Positions 30,667 through 39,416 of a stretch of DNA of 64,000 bases are shown piece after piece; the stretch's first letter is position 1, and each line of letters opens with the position of its first letter. The DNA comes from an uncultured Clostridium sp. (lineage in GTDB: Bacteria > Bacillota > Clostridia > Lachnospirales > Lachnospiraceae), in the NCBI GenBank assembly GCA_947178475.1, contig CAMWYM010000002.1, forward strand, positions 1 to 64,000, given 5' to 3'. Made by a program: the position numbers and the translations under genes. Under the pieces are notes generated by a model. The model was not told where the DNA came from and did no database searches. It saw only the letters and a list, made by a program, of their open reading frames with translations.

Positions 30667-31341
30667 TCAGCCAAAGAAATTGTACTTGTTTGCTTCAAAG
30701 GAATCGGAATAGGACAGCCCTTTGGCATTATATTGATTAGATACACTATTCAAAACAGCATCTGCATTATCTGAAACCTTGCTACTGATAAATTCCGTTC
30801 TTGTAGTAAACTTGGAATTTTCCCCAAATGCCGCCTTTAATGCATCATAATCTGCACTTTCCAAGGCTTTCTTGTCAACAGCCAAAGAACCGTCTTTGTT
30901 CTGAGTGACTCCAACTGCTCTCAGCTGCTCTGCTGTCGCTTCTGCCGCATTCTTAAGCTCTCTATGATAAAAACTATTCAGAGAACTGTCAGCCTTCTTC
31001 AACAGCTCCAGTGTCTTGTTATAATGCTCCACCATACTTTCAATCTCCAAAAGAAGCTCTTTTGTATCTCCTGATTCCTTTGCCTTTTCAAACAGGGATT
31101 TCTCTCCGGTTTCTGTCAGCTTCGAGGCACCGGCAGCCAATTTATCTGCTGCGCCACCCAGCTCCTTTGTACTCTTCTGCAAAGCAGATATCTTCTCGGC
31201 ATTCTGCTTACTGGTCAGAGCATCAAGCAGATCTCCCGAACCACTGCTTTGCTTATTCAATACACTTAACAGGCTATTCTGTAATATCGGAAGTCCTGTT
31301 TCTCTGGATGTCTGTGCTAACATCGATGTTGTAATTCTCAT
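30667..31341 (-). CDS. Uncharacterised protein, FliD-C-terminus/flagellar-export-substrate-like composition
   Basis: 224 aa, no Cys or Trp, no signal peptide; 'AEQLRAVGVTQNKDGSLAVDKKALESADYDALKAAFG' resembles FliD_C. AGGAGG upstream of start. Confidence 0.6.
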   Translation of the reverse strand: MRITTSMLAQTSRETGLPILQNSLLSVLNKQSSGSGDLLDALTSKQNAEKISALQKSTKELGGAADKLAAGASKLTETGEKSLFEKAKESGDTKELLLEIESMVEHYNKTLELLKKADSSLNSFYHRELKNAAEATAEQLRAVGVTQNKDGSLAVDKKALESADYDALKAAFGENSKFTTRTEFISSKVSDNADAVLNSVSNQYNAKGLSYSDSFEANKYNFFG

Positions 31342-31394
31342 AATCTGTCCTCCTTATTTGTAACCAATTTTGCTCTGCAAAATTGATTGCCTGC

Positions 31395-31431
31395 TTGCCC
31401 GCCATCACGAAGTGATTTTTAATGCGGGCAA
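31395..31431. repeat. Nested inverted repeat in the 31341-31500 intergenic region
   Basis: TTGCCCGC(c)ATCAC-GAA-GTGAT(ttttaat)... GCGGGCAA: an 8-bp outer and 5-bp inner stem. Confidence 0.7.
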
Positions 31432-31499
31432 TTCCCGTCTCATAAATTTTCATAATCTACTTGACACTATCTTTCGCTGGCAGCCCGGATTTTCTGTCA

Positions 31500-32132
31500 T
31501 CAGTCGGCAGCACTGCCCTTAGATTTGTAGTAATCCTCAAACAGCTTATTAGTCGCTGCAAGGGTTTCCTGAGAAATCCCCGGAAGTGAACCTCCCCATG
31601 CCTTCTCAGCCAGTTTATATCCCTTTTCCACAGCCGCCTGCATCTTTTTCATTTTTTCCACATCATCTCCGGCAAGGGCACTGGCAAAATCAAACAAACG
31701 CTGCGAAGTCTGCTTAACACCATAGTATCCATCCTCTGCAATATCCTTCTGCGCCTGAGCCTTTGTCTGTGCATCAACCGTATAGTTGCCGCTGGCAATA
31801 AACCGCCATATGCCGTTTGCCTTGCCATATGAATTGGTCTGTTGTCCAAGCATCTTGCTTACCATATTGGTCAGGTTCTGTGCTCTCGAATCTGCATCTG
31901 CCTTCAACTGTTGAACTAATGCAGCCCTGTCAGCCTTGCTCATCTTCGTCACAGAGTAGGTTGCCTTCTCAGTGCTTTGAGATGATTTCTCGTAAACAGC
32001 GGCCTCATCCTTTTTATCGTTTACCGCCTCCTGATTCTTTGCCTCAGCTGTCTGATTTACTGCACCTGAAGCTGTTCCTGTTGCTGCATAAGCACTTGTG
32101 TAATTGCTTACATCATTGATTCCTACTGACAT
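31500..32132 (-). CDS. Uncharacterised Ala/Ser/Gln-rich protein
   Basis: About 210 aa, no Cys, no signal peptide; start set to MSVGINDV (AAGGAGG, 9 nt spacing). Confidence 0.7.
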   Translation of the reverse strand: MSVGINDVSNYTSAYAATGTASGAVNQTAEAKNQEAVNDKKDEAAVYEKSSQSTEKATYSVTKMSKADRAALVQQLKADADSRAQNLTNMVSKMLGQQTNSYGKANGIWRFIASGNYTVDAQTKAQAQKDIAEDGYYGVKQTSQRLFDFASALAGDDVEKMKKMQAAVEKGYKLAEKAWGGSLPGISQETLAATNKLFEDYYKSKGSAAD

Positions 32133-32297
32133 CGTTCTCATCCTCCTTGATTATTATTGTAATCCCTTACTTTTTATTGATATCTTATAATCCCCAGAAT
32201 AATCCGGAGCTTATAAGATACCTCTGAAAAACACTTTTGCAAGCAGTTTTCCCATAAATGATTATCCGGTAAAGCTTTCGGTTTTGCAATACAAAGA

Positions 32298-32332
32298 GCA
32301 CAAACAAACCATTTGACGGCACAAAATGACCA
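32298..32332. promoter_or_regulatory. Candidate LytTR site 1, upstream of the 31500-32132 gene
   Basis: GCACAAACAAACCATTTGACGGCACAAAATGACCA; matches site 2 in 27 or more of 35 positions; half-sites 21 bp apart. Confidence 0.65.
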
Positions 32333-32366
32333 ATCCCGAATTGTGCTCCTCAGTCACCGTCATCCG

Positions 32367-32756
32367 CTATACATTTTCCTGCGGAATTCCTCCCTGATAC
32401 CGGCTGTATTCTTTCTTTACATGCTGATATCTGGACTTGGGTACAGACAATTCCTCCCCGGTGGTCAACCGCATAACATAGCTGCTGATTCTGTCAACAT
32501 ACTGCATATTCACCAAAAAGCTCTGATGAATTCTTACAAAATCCATTCCCGCCAAATCCTCTTCAATATCACCTAGCTTCCTATATATCCGATATAAGCC
32601 TTTTTGTGTATGAAAAAAATTTCTGTGCTTATTTGTTTCAATATAAATAATATCGTCTGCCTGTAGTACAGTATCTCCTTCCACAAAAGAGAAACGTACC
32701 ATACGACCTTCTCGCCCTGCTTCCTTCAAAATGCTCCTCCGTAAATTATTTTCCAC
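32367..32756 (-). CDS. Stand-alone LytTR DNA-binding regulator
   Basis: 'RFSFVEGDTVLQADDIIYIETNKHRNFFHTQKGLYRIYRKLGDIEEDLAGMDFVRIHQSFLVNMQYVDRISSYVMRLTTGEELSVPKSRYQHVKKEY'. Listed start is GTG; a TTG at 32729 behind GGAGGAG or the downstream ATG are alternatives. Confidence 0.9.
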   Translation of the reverse strand: MENNLRRSILKEAGREGRMVRFSFVEGDTVLQADDIIYIETNKHRNFFHTQKGLYRIYRKLGDIEEDLAGMDFVRIHQSFLVNMQYVDRISSYVMRLTTGEELSVPKSRYQHVKKEYSRYQGGIPQENV

Positions 32757-32845
32757 AACCTGATAGTCAAAAGTTATCCGTATCTGTTGCTATCTATCAT
32801 TTCCTATTTTATCGGTTAAATCAGTGACCAAACTACACCGCAAAA

Positions 32846-32880
32846 GCACAAAGCGACTATTTGATGACACAAAACGACTA
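32846..32880. promoter_or_regulatory. Candidate LytTR site 2, upstream of the LytTR gene
   Basis: GCACAAAGCGACTATTTGATGACACAAAACGACTA; minus strand TAGTCGTTT-12 bp-TAGTCGCTT, fitting the 9-bp direct repeat/12-13-bp spacer layout of LytTR sites. Confidence 0.65.
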
Positions 32881-32888
32881 TAAACCTG

Positions 32889-34193
32889 TTAAAGCAGCCG
32901 GGACAGCCACACTTTAAGATCAATCTTCCCGCCGATACACTGTATCGCCTGCTCGTCGCTCACCTCTGCGCGGTCAATAAGTACAGCATCACCTCCACCG
33001 CCGACTCCCGGCAGTTTGGAAAATCCACCAAAATACAACAGCACTATTTCTTCCTCAATATCCTGATCTGCCAGAATCCTCTCAAAGCCTTTTCTGTCAA
33101 TACAGACCTCTCCATTCTCAATCCGTATCACCTCCCTGAGAGCGCTGCAATCCTCCACCAGTCTTACATGCCCTGTCACATTATAAACCGTCATTTCATC
33201 AAAGTCGGTATATCTGGGATAGGATATGTCAAGCACAAAAACAAACAGCAAAAGCAGCAACAGCCCACTGCCACAGGCTGTCACCCCTGCAGTCAGCCTG
33301 CTATATGGTTTAAAATCTGCAATCTGTTTCATTCTCCGCCGGATACTTCCATAACCTTGTTCTGCAGCAAAAGCTGCCGAAAGCTCTATTTTATCCTGTC
33401 CGTCTTTCAGCATCTGTATGCTTTTTAATAGAAGGCTTCCATAAGCAAGAGGAGATTGACTGCTCTTTTGCATAGTTACACAGTCACAAATATCCTCCAT
33501 ATCCGAACGAAAAGTCCGGGTAGAGAGATGCAGGAAAAAATTCGGCCACAGTAATATTCTAAGAATGTCCCACATCAGAAAACACCATAAATGCCCCAGC
33601 CGGATATGTGTCCCCTCGTGCATAAGAATTACCTTTAATTCTTCCTCCGGCAAACCGGAAAGCATCATCTCCGGTACCACAACAACGGGCTTAAACAATC
33701 CGGTGGTAAAGGGTGAAACTGCACAATCGCTGACTACAAACTGTGTTTTTGCAAGTCCTGTCTGCTGTAAAAAATCTGCGTTTGTAAAAGTCTGTTCCCC
33801 ATCCTGTGCAACAGTCCTTAATTTCTTAACCTCCCGCCTTAAATTCTCCCTCCTCCTAAAGATCCATATTGCCGTGCAAATCATTCCCATCACATATATA
33901 CATGGAATCCATCGGTGTATAATACATATTTCCTGCCATGGATACAGAAGCCTCACCCCAATATGCGTTTCATAAATCCACTTCATTTTTCCCATAAACG
34001 GCGCCAGCAGCAATCCCCCCCAAACTGCTCCTCTTAAAAATACCCCGTTAGCAAATACAACCCTCCGAAAAACACAAATTACTGCCAGCATACATAACGA
34101 GATGATGACCGCCCTGCCCAACAGTATCACGTAGTAGGTAAATGCAAAATCACAAAACCCTATACAATCCAACAAAAATTTTTCCAGTGACAT
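32889..34193 (-). CDS. M56 family metallopeptidase (BlaR1/MecR1-like)
   Basis: Multi-TM; zinc motif 'VILMHEGTHIRLGHLW', preceded by 'SPFTTGLFKPVVVVPEM'. Confidence 0.92.
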   Translation of the reverse strand: MSLEKFLLDCIGFCDFAFTYYVILLGRAVIISLCMLAVICVFRRVVFANGVFLRGAVWGGLLLAPFMGKMKWIYETHIGVRLLYPWQEICIIHRWIPCIYVMGMICTAIWIFRRRENLRREVKKLRTVAQDGEQTFTNADFLQQTGLAKTQFVVSDCAVSPFTTGLFKPVVVVPEMMLSGLPEEELKVILMHEGTHIRLGHLWCFLMWDILRILLWPNFFLHLSTRTFRSDMEDICDCVTMQKSSQSPLAYGSLLLKSIQMLKDGQDKIELSAAFAAEQGYGSIRRRMKQIADFKPYSRLTAGVTACGSGLLLLLLFVFVLDISYPRYTDFDEMTVYNVTGHVRLVEDCSALREVIRIENGEVCIDRKGFERILADQDIEEEIVLLYFGGFSKLPGVGGGGDAVLIDRAEVSDEQAIQCIGGKIDLKVWLSRLL

Positions 34194-34195
34194 TT

Positions 34196-34591
34196 CTACT
34201 CACTTCCTTTGCCTTTGCGAAGAATCTCTTCCAGCTCTTTTATCTGACCATCCGTCAAATCACAATTTTGAATCAGAGACGCCAACGCATTGGTCTTATC
34301 TCCTGCAAAATAACTGTCTGCAAATCTCCGGCTCTTCTCACCAAGACATTCCTCTCTGGTCTTAACCGCAAAGTAATGGTATATTCTGGAATCCCTTTCA
34401 TCAATGGTATAGTCAATAATCCCCTTTTGAGATAACCTGTTAATCAAAACCCTTATCGTCTTTGGTGACATTTCCTTTACACCCTCCAACCGTTTGATAA
34501 TCTCCAAAGAGGTAAGAGGATTTCCACTCTCCCAAAGTATCTCCATTACCAGCCATTCCGTCTCACTGGGAGTTTTATCCCTTTTGAACAT
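34196..34591 (-). CDS. BlaI/MecI family transcriptional repressor
   Basis: 'TEWLVMEILWESGNPLTSLEIIKRL...SPKTIRVLINRLSQKGIIDYTIDERDSRIYHYF'; adjacent to M56 peptidase. Confidence 0.93.
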   Translation of the reverse strand: MFKRDKTPSETEWLVMEILWESGNPLTSLEIIKRLEGVKEMSPKTIRVLINRLSQKGIIDYTIDERDSRIYHYFAVKTREECLGEKSRRFADSYFAGDKTNALASLIQNCDLTDGQIKELEEILRKGKGSE

Positions 34592-34734
34592 AGCAAACGC
34601 CCTCCTTTGTACCTGCTGATTAATATATCGGATAACAAGTGTAAATTATTTAGTTTCTTCTATAATTAAATTAAAATACTACGCCGGAATATCCGCTCCC
34701 AGATATCCCGGCTGGTTATGTTCAAAAGACCACG

Positions 34735-35451
34735 CTAATCACACTTCTCCCTCAGCTTTAATAATATTTTCTTTTCCATTCGGCTGACCTGCACCTGAGA
34801 GATTCCGATTTCTTTTGCAATCTCTGTCTGTGTTCGATTTTCAAAATATCTCATTCTGATAATTTTTTCCTCCACCTCCTCAAGCTGCTTAAGCAGATCC
34901 TCCACTACCATCTGGTTCAGAAGTATTTCATTTTCATCCTCCTCGCAGGCAATTTTATCCATCAAGTAAACTGCATTTCCGTCATTTTGATAAATTGTTT
35001 TCTGAATGGATTCCACCTCTACATTTGCCTCTAATGATGCAACAATCTCCTCTACATCAATCTCCAATATTTGGGATAATTCCTCCAACCTTGGTTCCAC
35101 CCCTGTCCGGTTTATCATTTCCTCTCTTGCTTTTTTCACCTTATACGCTGTCTCCTTCAGCGTACGACTCACCTTGATCATTCCGTCATCCCGCAAAAAG
35201 CGTTTGATTTCTCCACTAATCATCGGAACCGCATAAGTGGAGAATTTGACCTCAAATGACAAATCAAATTTGTCAATGCATTTCATTAAGCCAATGCATC
35301 CAATCTGATAAAGATCCTCCAGCTCATGTCCTCTCCCAATAAATCTTCTTGCAACAGCCCACACCAAGCCTAGATTCTCAGTGACAAGCTGTTCTTTTGC
35401 GTCCTGGTTTCCCTCTTTTGCAAGCTTTAATAATTCTAAGGTTCTATCCAT
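34735..35451 (-). CDS. sigF: RNA polymerase sporulation sigma factor SigF
   Basis: Sigma-70 family lacking region 1, 'LEDLYQIGCIGLMKCIDKFDLSFEVKFSTYAVPMISGEIKRFLRDDGMIKVSR', downstream of spoIIAA-spoIIAB. Confidence 0.95.
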   Translation of the reverse strand: MDRTLELLKLAKEGNQDAKEQLVTENLGLVWAVARRFIGRGHELEDLYQIGCIGLMKCIDKFDLSFEVKFSTYAVPMISGEIKRFLRDDGMIKVSRTLKETAYKVKKAREEMINRTGVEPRLEELSQILEIDVEEIVASLEANVEVESIQKTIYQNDGNAVYLMDKIACEEDENEILLNQMVVEDLLKQLEEVEEKIIRMRYFENRTQTEIAKEIGISQVQVSRMEKKILLKLREKCD

Positions 35452-35462
35452 GACGCCTCCTG

Positions 35463-35969
35463 CTATTCTGTTCTATTGTTTGAATTCTCTCCTATACTTT
35501 TATCCTCCGCCTCCATTCCATGAAAATCTTTCCATTCGTTTTCCTGTTTTATCACCTTTCGCATGGTGACCACTGTCCCCTCTCCAACGGTAGATTCCAC
35601 AAACAGCTCATCCATAAAAGCCTCCATAAAAGCAAACCCCATTCCCGAGCGTTCCAACTCCGGTTTAGAGGTATACATCGGTTCCATGGCCTTCTCAATA
35701 TCTGCGATTCCCACACCATAATCCGTCACAATAACCGTGATCGTATCCTCCACGATTCTGGTCTCAATCCGGATTCTGCCATCCCCATTTTCATATCCGT
35801 GAATAATCGAATTGGTTACCGCCTCCGAAACTGCTGTCTTGATATCTGCTATTTCCTCCAGAGTCGGATTCAGCCTTGACACAAAAGCTGCCACCACAAC
35901 TCTTGCAAAGCTTTCGTTTTTTGATATGCTGTCAAACTCCACTACCATTTGGTTGTTAAAACGTTCCAT
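35463..35969 (-). CDS. spoIIAB: Anti-sigma F factor
   Basis: 'DIKTAVSEAVTNSIIHGY', 'DYGVGIADIEKAMEPMYTSKPELERSGMGFAFM' GHKL ATPase. Confidence 0.95.
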   Translation of the reverse strand: MERFNNQMVVEFDSISKNESFARVVVAAFVSRLNPTLEEIADIKTAVSEAVTNSIIHGYENGDGRIRIETRIVEDTITVIVTDYGVGIADIEKAMEPMYTSKPELERSGMGFAFMEAFMDELFVESTVGEGTVVTMRKVIKQENEWKDFHGMEAEDKSIGENSNNRTE

Positions 35970-36068
35970 ACTATATCCCCTTTTCTTTTTATACTATATA
36001 TTTTAACCGTAGTTAATTTTCATTTTATTCATCATCCACTCATCAATTCGCCAATGCATCTCATCAAT

Positions 36069-36434
36069 CTATTTTTTAACGGCATACTTATCCTCTATTT
36101 GGGCAAGTGCCTGTTCCACATCCTCCTCCCTTTTTGCCACACGGTAAAGACCGGATATTTCCAAAATTCTGGCTATCTTATCATTCACGCCCACAATATA
36201 AACATCCCCCCTCAAATAGCGAACCTCCCGATACCTTCCCATAACCAATCCAATGCCTGAGCTGTCCATAAAGTTTGTATTTTCGTAATCAAATATCACA
36301 TCGCGGATTTTTTTACCAACAAAAAGAGAATCTGTTCTTTCTCGGATTATCGCCGCAGTATGATGGTCAAGCTCATCTGGAAGATGAATAATCAACGTTT
36401 CCTCTCTCACTTCAAATAAATTGTTCTGCTTCAT
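36069..36434 (-). CDS. spoIIAA: Anti-sigma F factor antagonist
   Basis: STAS domain 'ENTNFMDSSGIGLVMGRYREVR'. Confidence 0.95.
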   Translation of the reverse strand: MKQNNLFEVREETLIIHLPDELDHHTAAIIRERTDSLFVGKKIRDVIFDYENTNFMDSSGIGLVMGRYREVRYLRGDVYIVGVNDKIARILEISGLYRVAKREEDVEQALAQIEDKYAVKK

Positions 36435-36465
36435 AAATCATCCCTTCACTTTCCAATTAAAAATA

Positions 36466-36508
36466 AAAGAAAGACAACAGACCAATCAAAGTCTGTTGTC
36501 TTTTCTTT
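36466..36508 (-). terminator. Terminator between the TPR gene and spoIIAA
   Basis: 12-bp stem AAGACAACAGAC/GTCTGTTGTCTT followed by T-rich tract on both strands. Confidence 0.75.
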
Positions 36509-36580
36509 CGTGTATTATTCTTTTATCACAAGTACTCCAAACACAACATCTGTCGCATTTTTAACCGTAGTTAAATTTAT

Positions 36581-37897
36581 CTACTCTGAGAGATAATCAG
36601 ATATTTCATCTATATAATCACTCTCAGGATAGTTTTCTTTGAGACTGGTAAATGCCGCCTTGGCATTCTCTTCATCCTGATTACCCAGATACGCTCTACC
36701 CAGGTTATAATACGCATCCTCACCTTCCTGAATCTGCAAAGCAACATTACACATACTAATTGCATCTTCATATTTGTGCTCGTTAATGGCCTTAGCCGCC
36801 TCTGCGCAGAGAGTTTCATAGGTTGTATTAGGAATGCTTCCCCTAATCACCTGAAAAGCATCCTTGGATTCCTTTTCCCTATCCTTTTCCTCATTCTCCT
36901 CTTTGCTTTTTTCCTCGAGCTGCCTTTCCAAATCACCGATTTGACTCTCCAAATCAGTAATTGTCGTATTTTTCTTAGAAATCTCCTCACTGTAGGACAA
37001 CTGCAAATCTCTGTTTTCCTTATTGGCAGAATTCAACTTGGTAGGCATAAATAATACCCAGAAGGCAAGGACTCCTACCAGCATCCCCACCACCACATAC
37101 ATCAGATTAAACTTATTGTGGTTAATCTCCTTATAGGAACCTACAGACAAATCCGGGTCATCCAGCTCCTGAATACCCTTTTCCACAAAAGTCTGTAAAT
37201 CCGATTTGTACTGGTCTTCGTCTGTATAGGCCGAATCCAAATCAATTCTCCTGCTATTCTCCTTCATTCCAATGACATCTCGCGGCGCAACACCCATTTC
37301 TGCAAGATATTTCACTGCCAACGTATTATTTTTATCAATTCTTAATACACGCTTAATGGCCTTCTTTGCCTTGTCTGTATTGCCGCTGTCCATATACAGT
37401 AAAGCCAGCAGCAGATATCCCTTCACAAAATGCGGATAGTTAGAAAGTATACGTTTCAGCTGAATAAACGCCAAATCCTTTGTCCCCTGTCTGGCATGCA
37501 TTAACGCCTGATTAAACTGTTTGGCAAGTTGATTTGCCTCCTCAAGCTTAACAGGATCCGCCTGCACCTCCTTGATGTAATAGCCTGCAATATTATTTTC
37601 TCCAGGGAAATAACTGTTGCTGATCACCCACTGTGTCAACCCAGTTACGGTTTCCCCTGTTTCGTAATAAATCAACCCCAAAAGATTACGGGCATTAATA
37701 TTTTGTTTGTTATACTTTAACGCTAACTTCAATGCATCAATTGCACCGGTAAGATCCCTGACACACGCTCTGTCCAGACCAACATTATAATAATAATTAG
37801 ATGTATTATAGGCCTTTGCCAACAGCTTATAGTTCATTCCGCAGTCGCTGCAGTGTCCGTTCTCCAATACAGGTGCTCCACAATTTAAACACTCCAT
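36581..37897 (-). CDS. Zinc-ribbon TPR protein with TM segment
   Basis: Start revised to MECLNCGAPVLENGHCSDCGMNY; TPR-like repeats, central TM (VVGMLVGVLAFWVLFM), coiled coil, C-terminal TPR. Confidence 0.82.
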   Translation of the reverse strand: MECLNCGAPVLENGHCSDCGMNYKLLAKAYNTSNYYYNVGLDRACVRDLTGAIDALKLALKYNKQNINARNLLGLIYYETGETVTGLTQWVISNSYFPGENNIAGYYIKEVQADPVKLEEANQLAKQFNQALMHARQGTKDLAFIQLKRILSNYPHFVKGYLLLALLYMDSGNTDKAKKAIKRVLRIDKNNTLAVKYLAEMGVAPRDVIGMKENSRRIDLDSAYTDEDQYKSDLQTFVEKGIQELDDPDLSVGSYKEINHNKFNLMYVVVGMLVGVLAFWVLFMPTKLNSANKENRDLQLSYSEEISKKNTTITDLESQIGDLERQLEEKSKEENEEKDREKESKDAFQVIRGSIPNTTYETLCAEAAKAINEHKYEDAISMCNVALQIQEGEDAYYNLGRAYLGNQDEENAKAAFTSLKENYPESDYIDEISDYLSE

Positions 37898-37909
37898 ATC
37901 TCTCACCAC

Positions 37910-38059
37910 CTATTTCGTCTGCTTACTATTCAACTGTTGTAGCATTTCCTCTAATACATCTGTGATATCCTTAACATCATTGTTATATATTGCATCCTCT
38001 GCCTGAGAAAGCTCCAGGCAAGGCTTAAACTTGCGAATTTCCTCATCAAAATTAATCAT
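37910..38059 (-). CDS. Small protein (49 aa), not in the ORF track
   Basis: Minus strand MINFDEEIRKFKPCLELSQAEDAIYNNDVKDITDVLEEMLQQLNSKQTK between folC and the TPR gene. Confidence 0.55.
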   Translation of the reverse strand: MINFDEEIRKFKPCLELSQAEDAIYNNDVKDITDVLEEMLQQLNSKQTK

Positions 38060-38062
38060 AAT

Positions 38063-39394
38063 CTATACCCCTAAACTGAGTAGATTACCCGCCAGATAAA
38101 GAGAGCCTGCACAAAATAAATACGAGTCTTCAACATGGCTCTTCCCATAGGAAAAACCGGCTTCTATATCATCAAAGGTGGTAATCTTACTACCCGAAAA
38201 ATGTCTAAATGCTGCTTCCACTGTCTCAAGCTGTGCTGCTCTGTCGCCCCTATACCGGACAATGATAATCTCTTCAAACGAAATCTCACATAACCGCCTA
38301 ATCATACGCCGGTAATCCTTATCCTCTGAGACAGCAAATAATAAAATCTTTCGTTCATTCCTGAACATAGTTTCCAAGGTTTTGCAAAATGCTTCAATTG
38401 CCTGCTCATTATGTGCACCATCTATGTAGATATGTCTGGCAACACGTTCCATTCTGCAAGGCCAGACCATGTTAAGCAGTCCCGCCCTTATATTTTCTAT
38501 TTCTGTATCGGTCAATCTGTAATTCGTACCAGAGGACTTGTCCCCTGACGAACCGCAGATGCTATCTGTCATGTTTAATATCTCAAATGCCTTTACCGCA
38601 GTCATTGCATTTTCTATCTGGTAAAGAGCTGTTTTTCTGATTTTTAAATCATCATATCTATAATAACCATTCTCAAAAGAAAAATCAATGGTTTTTTCCG
38701 TTATTTTTAATAATTTACACTGAGATTTTTCGACAACGAATAGTTTTGCACCCATTTTTTTACAATATTTTGAAATAACTGGAGTTGCACCGTCCTGATG
38801 GTCAAAAAATACCACCGGTATTCCCTGTTTAATTATCCCCGCCTTTTCTGATGCAATCTCTTCAATAGTGTCGCCCAAAAACCGGGTATGGTCCAAGCCC
38901 ACAGAGGTAATGACCGTAAGTACCGGCTGTACCACATTCGTAGCGTCCAGTCTCCCCCCCATCCCCGTCTCAAAAACGGCATAATCCACTTTCTGCTTTT
39001 GGAAGTAGACGGCTCCCATCAGAAATACAAATTCAAAAAAAGACGGGTGTCCAAGCTCCTTTTCCTTCGCACGCCTCACCACCTCCATTACCTCCTCAAA
39101 CAATGCAGTAAATTCACTGTCAGAAATCAGATTTTGATTAATGCGAATACGCTCATTTATACGCTCTAAATGCGGAGAGGTAAACAATCCCACTCTTTTA
39201 CCCGACTGCTCCAAAATAGATGCCAAAAAAGAGCAGGTAGAACCCTTTCCGTTCGTACCTGCCACATGGATAACCCGATAACTTCTCTCCGGATGTCCCA
39301 TGATTTCCAATATCTGATTGAGGTTGTCTGTTCCAAGCTTCTTAGCAAAAAGCGGAACTGACAGCAGATAGTCAACACACTGCTGATAAGTCAT
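38063..39394 (-). CDS. folC: Bifunctional folylpolyglutamate synthase/dihydrofolate synthase
   Basis: Start revised to MTYQQCVDYLL; 'HVAGTNGKGSTCSFLASIL', 'FETGMGGRLDATNVV', 'YIDGAHNEQAIEAF'. Confidence 0.93.
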   Translation of the reverse strand: MTYQQCVDYLLSVPLFAKKLGTDNLNQILEIMGHPERSYRVIHVAGTNGKGSTCSFLASILEQSGKRVGLFTSPHLERINERIRINQNLISDSEFTALFEEVMEVVRRAKEKELGHPSFFEFVFLMGAVYFQKQKVDYAVFETGMGGRLDATNVVQPVLTVITSVGLDHTRFLGDTIEEIASEKAGIIKQGIPVVFFDHQDGATPVISKYCKKMGAKLFVVEKSQCKLLKITEKTIDFSFENGYYRYDDLKIRKTALYQIENAMTAVKAFEILNMTDSICGSSGDKSSGTNYRLTDTEIENIRAGLLNMVWPCRMERVARHIYIDGAHNEQAIEAFCKTLETMFRNERKILLFAVSEDKDYRRMIRRLCEISFEEIIIVRYRGDRAAQLETVEAAFRHFSGSKITTFDDIEAGFSYGKSHVEDSYLFCAGSLYLAGNLLSLGV

Positions 39395-39416
39395 AACACT
39401 ACCTCTTATCTTCTTC

